From Rapana venosa (Eukaryota > Mollusca > Gastropoda > Neogastropoda > Muricidae): 64,000 nt of DNA. Location: the NCBI GenBank assembly GCA_028751875.1, contig CM054134.1, forward strand, positions 68,039,839 through 68,103,838, written 5' to 3'. Positions 30,362 to 40,900 of the stretch are shown here, in pieces (the stretch's first letter is position 1; every line of letters starts with the position of its first letter). The notes under the pieces were generated by a model that worked only from the letters and a program-made list of their open reading frames with translations, searched no databases and was not told where the DNA came from. Made by a program: the position numbers and the translations under genes.

Positions 30362-33300
30362 TCTGACTCACCTCAAACAGTCAAGTACGCATGGTCTTCA
30401 TGGAATAGATGGCAGAATACTGAATCTCTCAGCTCCAGTTATTACAGACACTCTGACACATATCTATAACCTTTGTCTTCATAAGAACTATTTCCCCAAC
30501 GCCTTCAAAACTGCTAAGGTGATTCCGATCCACAAGTCTGGAGACACTTCCGATCCCTCAAACTATAGGCCAATCTCTATTATATCTTGCCTTTCAAAAC
30601 CCTTGGAAGTCCATCATATAGATATTAACAACTTACTTCACCCAAATCAGTGTGGATTTAGAAAAAGTCACTCGTGCCATACGGCATTGACTAGTCTTGT
30701 AGACAATTGGCTGTCAAACATTAATTACAGTAAATTTTGTGGAGTATTATTTGTAGATTTCAAAAAAGCATTTGATACAATTGACCACAGACTTCTCATT
30801 AAAATCTAGACTTATATAATCTCTCTACAAATACTTTAGAACTTCTTGCTTCTTATCTTACAAACAGGCAACAGTGTGTTTCAATAGTTATGTCCACATC
30901 CACACTAAAACCCATTTATTATGGAGTACCACAGGGATCCATCTTGGGACCAATTCTCTTTTCATTATACATAAATGACCTTCCTCTCCATATCAAATCT
31001 AAATGCGAACTTTTTGCTGATGACACAACCATACATACAAGACATACTGACATTAACTCTCTTGCAAAGACATTGCAAAATAGCACTGATGATCTTGTCA
31101 AATGGACTGAACTAAACCACATGTCTATACACCCCCAAAAAATAAAATGTGTGCTTATCACTGCCAGACAAAAGCAACAAAATATATCTCATAAACTTTC
31201 TGCAATCCATATTGAAAAGGAAACAATCGAACAAGCCTCCCACCACAAAGTTCTAGGAGTAACAATTGATGAAAATCTCAGCTGGTACCATCACATATCC
31301 CATCTGTGCAAATACATGTCTCAAAGAGTATACCAATTGACTAAAATCAAACATTTTCTTGACTTTCATTCAAGAAAACTATTCTTTCAAGCTTATATAC
31401 AATCTTCAATAGATAATGCTTTAACCCTGTGGGATTCTGCTAGTGCAAACACTATGAAACCATTATTAAGTCTGTATAAACGTGCTCTTAAACTGGTTCT
31501 TCTGAAGAAGACTACCTTATTAGAAGTGGATTATACTCAGTTAAATATTCTTCCCCTACACCAAAGACTAAGATTTAACAAAGGCCTCATGATGTTTAAG
31601 ATGATGACAGGAACTTTTCCCTCATCCTTAACAGACAAGTTCCCAATGAATCATTCCAGAAATACTGAAAAGCCGAGTGTCCCAATCCCAAGAATAGATT
31701 TGTCCAAACTAGCTTACAACAAATACAGGAATAGCCACAGAGAAGTGAGGAAAAAGATGAGAGAAGCCAAAGAAGCGTGGATAGAAGAACAATGCCACAG
31801 CATCGAAGTTGGAATGGCCAAGGGAAACAGCAAAACAGCTTATGACACTCTGAAATCACTAACTAAAACCACACAGCCTAAAGCCTCTGTTATTGAAGAC
31901 AAAGAAGGAAATCTTTTAGCGGAAAGCAATGCCATCCAAGATAAAGACCCACCAATTCTATGGTGTGAAGTAGACACAGCTATTAAACAATTGAGGAAGG
32001 GAAAGTCCCCTGGAATCGATAACATCCCAGCTGAACTCATAAAAAATGGAGGGAATGAAACAACAAGGCGATTCACAGAACTTTATCAGAAGATTCACGA
32101 CACCAAAGAATGGCCAGAAGAATGGACACAGTCTCTTGTAATACCCCTACCAAAGAAAGGAAACCTCAAGCAATGCCAGAACTACAGAACCATCAGTCTC
32201 AAAAGCCATCCTAGCAAGATCGTGCTGGGGTAGTCCTCAACAGACTGAAAAACCAAGCGGAAAAACTCCTGGCAGAAGAACAAGCCGGCTTTAGACCAAA
32301 ACGCAGCACAATGGAACACATTTTCAATCTGAGAATTCTGATAGAGAAACATCTCCAACACCAAAAAGATTTGTATCACAATTTCATAGACTTCAAAAAG
32401 GCCTTTGACAGGGTATGGCATGACGGCCTCTGGCAAGTACTCAGGCACTTCAACATTGACAACTGCCTCATTGAAGTCATCAAGGCACTGTACGAGAACG
32501 CAAGAAGTGCAGTTTTCATGAACAATCACACGGGCGAGTTCTTCAAGACCACGGTTGGGGTCCGTCAGGGCTGCCTTCTCTCACTTGTACTCTTCAACCT
32601 CTTCCTCGAAAACATCATGACAGAGACACTGCAAAACCACCACACTTCCATCTCCATTGGTGGAAGACCCCTTTGCAACCTCAGATTTGCAGATGACATT
32701 GACCTCATGGGCGGCAGCAAACAAGAACTGCAAAACCTCACAGATAGTCTATCAGATCGAGCGAGCGCATAATATATGGCATGGAGGTCAGTACAGAGAA
32801 ATCAAAGATCATGGTCAACATCGCAAGTAATGACAGCACGGAAATAAAGATGAATGGAGAAATACTGGAAGAGGTGAGCCAATTCAAATACTTAGGCTCC
32901 ATCCTAACAAAAGATGGCACATCAAACAATGAAGTGAAAGCTGCATTGCAACAGCAACATCTGCTCTAGCCAGACTCAGAGGATCATCAGAAGCAACAAC
33001 ATCAGCTTCTGCACCAAATATCACCTCTACAAATCCCTAGTGATATCTATCCTCCTATATGGCTGTGAATCATGGACCCTGTCAGCAGAGCTAGAGAGGA
33101 GAATCCAAGCATTCGAGAACAAGTGCCACAGAAGACTCCTCAAAATATCATACAAAGAACACAAAACCAACAACTATGTGAAAGAAGAAATAAAAAAGCG
33201 TGTAGGCCCCCAAGAACCTCTGCTTTCCACTATAAAGAGGAGAAAACTGATGTGGTTTGGTCACACCACAAGACACAACACCTTAGCAAAAACCATCTTA

Positions 33301-34080
33301 CAGGGAACGGTTGAAGGCAAGAGAAGAAGAGGCCGCCAAAAGAAATCATGGGTTGACAACATCAAAGACTGGACCGCCCAACCCCTGCAACACCTTCTAC
33401 TAGCCACACAGGACCGTGAAGCACGGAAAAAGATATCTGTTGCGTCTTCTCTCATGTCCCCCCTACGTCCTTTGGGACATGGGACTGAGTGAGTGAGTGA
33501 GCTTACTTTACTCAGGCCCTGTGCTGTGGAACTCCCTTCCTGACTCATTTAGACAACACCAATCATTAACAATCTTCAAAAGTCATTTTTTCATCCACTA
33601 GATGCATCAAAAATAAAAATCCACACTTGATCTGTTGGAAACAAAGTAAATATATCCTCCCTTACATTATACCAAATTATCCCCCCCCCCCTCTCTCTCT
33701 CTCTCTCTGTCTCTCTGTATAAGTGTGAACCTTTTACTTGTATGTCGCTATTGTATTATTGAAAACTGACTTCTAGAAATGTTTTTTTCCACTATCCTTC
33801 TTCTTTATTATGACTCTAGGACGATCTTAACATGTACAATGTTAAATCATAGTGAGTGCTAATGATGATGGTGTTGAAGAATTGAAAACTATATGCAATA
33901 TCATATGGTCGACACTTGAGACACAGACAATAATGTATCGAATCTTGATGTACATACCACTACTGCCATGGTTTCCATGTCATTGTAATCGCGTCGCATT
34001 CGATATCGTTTGTTACAGTGCCACAGCGCTATATGGCTTGATTGCTAAATAGCAATAAATTTTGTCAATTGTCAATTGTC

Positions 34081-34083
<3 letters not shown>
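30362..34083 (+). mobile_element. 5'-truncated CR1/L2-like LINE, split by a nested LINE
   Basis: Outer element: 30362-31717 and 33507 to about 34083. Its RT reads VIPIHKSGDTSDPSNYRPIS, FVDFKKAFDTIDHRLL, a stop at 30808 (frameshift), then YGVPQGSILGPILFSLYIND, CELFADDTTIH and VLGVTIDENLSW. After the nested insertion it resumes with SGPVLWNSLPDSFRQHQSLT and IFKSHFFIH. The non-coding 3' end terminates near 34050-34083 in TCAATTG repeats, a CR1/L2-like tail. The endonuclease is missing and the left end touches the tandem array. It is a dead copy. Confidence 0.8.
31718..33499 (+). mobile_element. Nested RTE-like LINE, 5'-truncated, frameshifted
   Basis: It lies between 7-bp direct repeats AGCTTAC (31711-31717, 33500-33506) and ends in (GTGA)n, consistent with target-primed insertion. 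Coding remnants: [128 protein letters not shown] and RGRQKKSWVDNI. Frame breaks occur at about 32228, 32770 and 32945, and a block is missing after LLAESNAI (31950). It is a pseudo-copy. Confidence 0.82.

Positions 34084-34129
<46 letters not shown>
34084..34129. repeat. (CT)n microsatellite
   Basis: About 46 bp of CT dinucleotides after the LINE tail. Confidence 0.95.
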
Positions 34130-34131
<2 letters not shown>

Positions 34132-34383
34132 TTTATTGTTTGCTTATAGATTTAATTGTCGTGTTTACAATTAGTATCGGGTTGAATGCTTTATTCAGAT
34201 TTAATATTTCAGTTTTATTATGTAAGTTGACTGTATTTGAGATTAAGTGAATGTTTTATTTTGATATCTTGTTTTGAGTATACCAATTATGTATAGCTAA
34301 TTCCAAAGTGCAGATGACCTTTTTTTATGACTATACATGATATTCATAAAGATTTGATGTTGGCATTGATGCATGGTGTGAGT

Positions 34384-34471
34384 GCGCGCGCGCGCGGCGC
34401 GCGCGCGCGTGTGTGTGTGTGTGTGTATGTGTGTGTGTGTGTGTGTACATGTGTGTGTGTGTGTGTGTGTG
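34384..34471. repeat. (CG)n(GT)n alternating purine-pyrimidine tract
   Basis: A run of CG dinucleotides with one central GG (34384-34410) followed by GT repeats. It is self-complementary in the CG part and a strong candidate for Z-DNA. Confidence 0.9.
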
Positions 34472-34782
34472 CATGGGGATGCAAATTGCTTATACAATAT
34501 TTGTTTCCTGTAGTTTACTATTGCTATTGCTTCCCATAAAAGCACAAATAATTTTTTTAGGTTTCTTTCTGTTAGCCAAAATGATACTATTTACGTTGTT
34601 TGTTCTCCTTTATATTATGGAGGTTTTGCTTTGTTTTGTTCTGTTTGGGTTTGGGGTTGTTGTTTTTTGGAGGGAAGATTATTGGGTTGTCCCCTCTCCC
34701 CTTGTTGCCGCTTTTGTTTTGCTCTTGGTTTCTTTGCTATTTTTTCGTTGTTTCTGTTTTGCTTTCTTTCTTACTTGTTGTT

Positions 34783-34851
<69 letters not shown>

Positions 34852-35098
34852 TCGGTGATTTTTGTGGGGGATTTTTGTGTAAATATTTTTTCCATATACT
34901 GTGTACATGTGAGTGTAATGCTATGGGCTTTGTTTTATTTTATTTTATTTTATTATCATATATATCCCTAAGGGCAGGGACTGGATGTAAAAAAGCACAT
35001 GGATGCTTATTCATTATCCTCGAAATAAAAGAATTTGTCATTGTCATTGTCATTACTATCTGTAGGCTCCTGTGCTCCTAGGCCTATTGCTCCTGTAG

Positions 35099-35204
35099 GT
35101 TGCCTCTCATAACATGCTACTAGACTAGGCTAGGCGAGGTAATCTATATCTAGGTTTATCTGTTTGCCGGAAGTGACGCTCTTAGCAGCAAGGCAAGCGT
35201 CAAA
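35099..35204 (+). promoter_or_regulatory. Probable TATA-less promoter and 5' UTR of C22orf23
   Basis: CCGGAAGTGACG (35167-35178) is a strong ETS-type site ending in a CRE-like half, 27 bp before the ATG. The start itself lies in AAAATGGCTGC, one mismatch from the YY1 consensus. A weak X-box-like GTTGCC...ATAAC (35099-35113) would fit a ciliary gene but has mismatches. No TATA box was seen. Confidence 0.5.
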
Positions 35205-35298
35205 ATGGCTGCACCAGGTGGGAAAAATACCGCACAAGGCGGATTTTGGAGTGCACCACAAGTTCAGTACAGTAAACAAACTCATGACTTACTCAAAG
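35205..35298 (+). CDS. C22orf23: C22orf23 exon 1
   Basis: ATG in AAAATGG context, donor AAAG|GTACGT, ends in phase 1. It encodes MAAPGGKNTAQGGFWSAPQV then QYSKQTHDLLK. Confidence 0.93.
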
Positions 35299-35767
35299 GT
35301 ACGTAAAACCGATATTAATGTGATTGTAATTCACACAAACAATTCACAGACGTTAGAGTGTAAGTGTTTTACAAAACCAGCCTGAACACTTGATGCAAAG
35401 TTACACCAGAAAATCTTCGTAACCAATCAAAACAATTTACTCGGTTGGGGTTTGAAGCAACGATCGCATTCTGTCGATAATTTTAGACAAATAGCCACCG
35501 CTAACTCAGCAGATCTATCAGCTTTTCAAATCAGACATATTTAATGTTAAAGATATACTTGTATGTCTATGTAAAACTAAAACCAATTCAAATGAGGTTG
35601 CAGAATGATCAGTATTACTCAGTTGTTTGTTTCGATGATGATTAATTGATGATGATTGAAGTTGATAATGATATTCTCATAAACACCTCAATATTATCAA
35701 CAATGTTAGTGTTATTCATATTGTTGTTGTTAAAATCAGTGTTGGATTTTTTTTGTGATATCTTCTC

Positions 35768-35809
<42 letters not shown>

Positions 35810-37535
35810 GTGTGTGTGTGTGTGTGTTTGTTTCAGAAATGATGAAGGAATCAAAACTGACAAATTTTCAGCAACGTCAGCTTGATAAAACTTTGAAGAG
35901 TAAGTATCCATAAACAAATGACCGAGTTTCATAGCATTTTAAGTACCATCCCTTTTCTCACTATTTGCTCTCCTTCTCTTACTGTCTCTGACCCTGAATG
36001 CCTTGCTTTCTCTCTGTCTCATTTTGTTTGTTCATTTTTGGACCCATGAGGTATCTCCCAAGCATAAGTATGAGGAGCCTTTCTATCCTTCATCAGAGAG
36101 TTGGCATGATTTTCTATTGTCTTGTCACTAACCTTACCCATAATATGGCATAAATGAAAAAATGAAGGTATGATTTACAGAGAACACAAAAGTCCCACAC
36201 CTATGGAAGACTTTAAGTAACGCTAAGCTTCTTTCAAAATCTAGAATATAGCTTTGTACCATATGTTGAAAATTCTTAAAACAGGAAGCATGTTGACTGA
36301 AAATTGTTCAAGTAAGAAGTATAGCCATAGACACTGAAAATATTGAAGTTTCGTTTTTTGTGATTCTAGCTCATTTAGTAGACTTTGTTGCACTCTGCTG
36401 AATTTAAAAAAACAAACAGGCAAACTAAACAAATATATAAATTTACACTCTTACAGTGCGTTCAACATTCACTTGACTATTGACAGGTCAAGGTATAATG
36501 TCGTAATGATGTGCAAAATCAACTTAAGGTTTCATAAAGTATAAATACATAACCCAACGATGGCAAAATGCACAAATATCATATAAAGTACATAATACAT
36601 GAGGTATGAAAAAATAAAAAAATTATGAGAAGCCATGGCATAAAAATCAGAACACTGACTGCAGTCACATATATACCTGAACAAGAAGCTAAACTGGCCC
36701 CACAAATAAGAATGTATGTTTTGATAGCATCGTGGTGTTTGTTTCTGTAGTTGTTTATAAACATCTGAAGCTGTGTTTGTTATGCTGACTACACAGGTGG
36801 AGGCCAGCTGCCAACACGACTTGCTCCCACCTCCACTGTCAAGCAGACCCAGCCAAAGAAACAACCACCACCCAGTAAAGTCCTCAACCCAAAGTCAGCA
36901 TTTTGTTTACCTCAAGGGTTTTTCTTTTATGTGTGTGAGTGGGGTTGGGGGCTGGTGGTTTTGTGTGTATGTTGATGATATTGTGGGTTGTGCTAGTTTC
37001 AACAATAAACAAAAATAACAGGTTTTTTTGGAGTTGGGGTTTTTTGTTTGTTCCTTGTTTAGAGTTCAGAGGTACACCATTGGTGAGATTTTTGCATATG
37101 CAACTGTTTTTTCTCACCAATCTTTAATTCCTTATTCAAATTCTGACTTCAGGGATAATGTCTAAACATGACACTGGTGTGCATGCATTTTTAAAATAAG
37201 TTTTGTCACCTATTCTTGCTGACACAGAATGGTGTACTCTTCCGAATGGCAGAATGGATGTTAACATGTGCGCAATGTGGGGACCTCAGTTTATAGTCTC
37301 TTCCAAAAGACTTTTAGCAGAGTGGAGTTGGCACTGATATTAACTACTCTGAAAAAATCACCTTTAATGGATGCCTTAGTGTTGGTTTGGACTCAGGCAA
37401 TCAGATCACAAGCAAAAGTGCTTTAACTACAAAACTATCCCCCCTTTGCTCAAATAAATAAAGGCGCAATTTCAGTGTGTGTGTGTATGTGTGTGGGTGG
37501 GTGTGATCTGTGTATGTGTGTGTGATCTGTGTGTC

Positions 37536-37594
<59 letters not shown>

Positions 37595-37784
37595 TCTGTA
37601 AGTACAAATATGTTTTGTACTCTGTTACAGAAATTATTCAGGGGGAATAAGAAGTAGGGACACAATGGAAGCTCAAGGAGCATTTGTCAAACCAGACTAT
37701 GTCCCTCCAAGAGGAAGTGAGTTAGCTGTTTGTGCCTGATTGTATGCACATCATTCCACACACACACACACACTCACAAACACA

Positions 37785-37835
<51 letters not shown>

Positions 37836-37847
37836 TACGCACGCACG

Positions 37848-37878
<31 letters not shown>

Positions 37879-37909
37879 CCACACACACACACACACACAA
37901 GATGCACAT

Positions 37910-37987
<78 letters not shown>

Positions 37988-40900
37988 CACAGAAACAAAT
38001 GGCAAGGCAAAGTTTATTTTAAAACTCCATAAGAGGTACATGAAGTGTTACATATTGCATGTAACTAAATCAAAACATGAAAAAAACCCAACCCAAACCT
38101 CAAAAATAGAAACAGGTTCTTCTTCTTTTTCATCAAATGCTCAGACAGCAAATATTGTTGTCTGTCATACAAGCAAAAATGTGTTGCGCTGCTGTGAAAC
38201 ACCTGACAGGTCAGGCCCAGCTCATCTGACTTTGGCATGCAAACATTGTCTGATGTTTTGACAGATGAATTCACCCTTGTATAGTTTGTAATTCTTATAC
38301 AGTTGTTTTCCTTCAGTTTTAGTATTGTATTGTTTTCTTTTATATCAAGAATAATTGAATAAACGCTTATGTGCTTTTTTACATCCAGTCCCTGTGTGTA
38401 TGCGGTTTTGTAAATTCTGTCATCTGTTCCCACCGGCACACAATGGCCTACTCTTACAAAAGCGGGACAGGATTTAACATGTGCGCAAGATGTTCTGTGT
38501 GCGTTCGCACACGGAACCTCGGAGTCTCATCCAAAGGACTTTTGGGTAGAGTGGAGTCTGCACTGATGTTAACTCCAGGGGAAAATATTCCCTTGTACGG
38601 AATCGAGCGCAATGTTCCAACCACTAGGCTATCCCGTTAACCAACCATGTATGCATTGACCTTTGAAAGATTGAACCGCTTCATTTTTTAACCATATCTG
38701 TTAGATATGATGATGAGGTCGACTGATTCAAAAGCCACTTTGAACCAATGACATTCAAGATCTCTATCACAGAAGAAATAAAATCCAGCTTATGTCTATT
38801 TTTTTCTATACAGCTGAGGTAAAATATGATAAATCATGCATGAAGCAGACTGAAGCACACTTTTCATGGATTAGATTTATACACAATTGGACAAAGTTGA
38901 CAGCATCCAAAAATGTTACTGTCTGTACATCCTCAAGCCCATGTAATAAACAGTGCATCTTGTTGTTTTGCAAATGTGTGTGAATGCGTGTGTGTGAATG
39001 CATGATGCATGCATATTTGGATGTGTGTGTGTGTGTGTGTGTGTGCATGTGCATGTGTGCACACATGTGTGTGACTGTGCATGTATGCATTTATGTGCAT
39101 GCATGCATATATGCAAATCTTTTTCTCCATTTCTCTTTTTTCAATTTATATATTTAAACCTGGGTAACCCTGTACTTGATTTTGATTCACAAATTGTCAT
39201 TTAAAGCTGGTTTAGAAGAAAGCCCCTGTATACATATGAATGAAGAAATTGTAAATTTGATACCACAGTGCATATCTGTCATTGACTTTCTGTCCAGTAA
39301 CAAGATCAGCACGTGAGAAGGAGAAGCTGGCAAACATAATGGCGTATGGTGAGGATGTGGAGAAGATTCCCCTTGATCGTGTTCGCAAGCGCCTGGAGAC
39401 ACCCCCACCAGAACCAGATAGATTCGATGAGTGTAAGTTTTTTGTGTAGAGAAATTGTGTTAAATTTAGTGTTGTTTTTAGATGAGTGTAAGCATCTTTT
39501 TCTAGATAAATTGTGTTAAATTTAGGTTGTTATAGATAGATTTGATGAGTGTAAGCATCTTTTTCTAGATAAATTGGTAATTTTATGCTGTGTTAAGTCC
39601 CTCTACTTTTTATCAAGAGTTTTCTGTTATGCAATTTCTATATTCGAATATAGTACTGTGTCTTTGAATTTTAAAAATTTTCTGGGCATTAGATGCATCA
39701 ACATTCAAGATGAAGAATTTTTTTTATCAGCTATGATATCATTCATAATTTTGTTTGCATACTTATGTTGAAATATTTGCTTAGATTTATTATACTTAAA
39801 TATGAATGTGTTTGAATACATTTTACTCCCCTGAGGGGATGCCGGTGGCCAGTCAGTATAAACAGCATCCCCACCTTCTGGAAATTCTGTGTTAGAAATT
39901 TCCTCTTTTCTATCACTTGCTTTGTTTCTGCCCTTGTTCCTTTTCTTCCTGTCACCTTCTTCTTGTCTGTTTTCTGCTTTCTTGTCCGTTCTCTTGCCTT
40001 ATTTTTTGAAAGACTTGAAAGATAACAATTCTTTTTCATGTCAAAGTCAGATGTGTTGGGCCTGACTTGTCAGGCACTTAATGGCAGTGTGATGCATTTT
40101 TTGCTCATATAACAAACAACAATAGTTGCTGTTTAAGCATTTGACGACGAAGAATACATTTTACATTGCCTTGTTACAAGCATAATCTTGGTAAGTGTTG
40201 TTCATGGTTTTCAGTGCAAACAGAAGTTGAGGAAAGGCAAAAGTTCCTTGCTGAAATGGAAGCTTTGGGGCAAGGAGAGAAGTACCGACAGATCATTGCT
40301 ACAGAAATATCACAGGTAATATTATCAAATCATACAACAGCCTACTTGAGTCTGCCAATGTTAACCACAGTAAAATAGATATCTCTAGAGTGAGAAGTTA
40401 CAGGCTGTGTGATCATCCAGGGAACTTGGTGCTTGTGGAAAGATTGATAGAAAGTTATTCAGTGCAGAGCAGTAAACAATGAAATTACAATAAAGACAAG
40501 ATTTATTTGTTTTTCTTTTCCTGTATACAGCACTGTTTACTTTGAATTAGAACTGGTGTGCACCCCCAATATCCACAACCAATGTATTTCAGATTGGTAT
40601 AGAACTTCCGACCTCTCAGCTGAGAATTCCCTAATCCAATAATTGTGGGAAAATAATGAGAATGATGACAAGAATCTTTGTGGTTTAAAATGGAATTGAA
40701 CCTAAAGCATACTTCAGTGCAGGTAGGTAGGTGTCAGTCATGCAGAACCTGAAGAAAACTTCTCAAAAGTACGTTTCTTTTGATGGGGATTTTTTGGTTT
40801 GCTTTTTTTTGACATTTGTCAGATGGACAGCTCAGTCTCTGTTATTTATTTATTCTTTATTTTGGGGATAATGGCATAAGCACTTATGTGCTTTTTACAT

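Larger units (their letters stand above)
34130..35204. other. Intergenic upstream of C22orf23, with CG/GT, CT tracts and a SINE-A tail
   Basis: It contains (CG)n(GT)n (34384-34471), (CT)n (34786-34850) and a SINE-A tail on the plus strand (34960-35060, ACTGGATGTAAAAAAGCACA and ATCCTCGAAATAAAAG, ending (TTGTCA)n). A long open frame at 34413-35081 is low-complexity leucine, serine and cysteine sequence and is not supported as a gene. Confidence 0.6.

Noticed and set aside
34413..35081. 222-codon open frame upstream of C22orf23
   Set aside because: It is made of GT, CT and T-rich tracts plus a SINE tail, with no domain and low complexity throughout.
37722..38261. Long HTHTHT and CVCVCV frames over CA/GT repeats (also at 10681, 14570, 34297, 35642, 38806, 46718 and 59423)
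   Set aside because: Pure dinucleotide repeats are open in several frames on both strands, so these are not genes.
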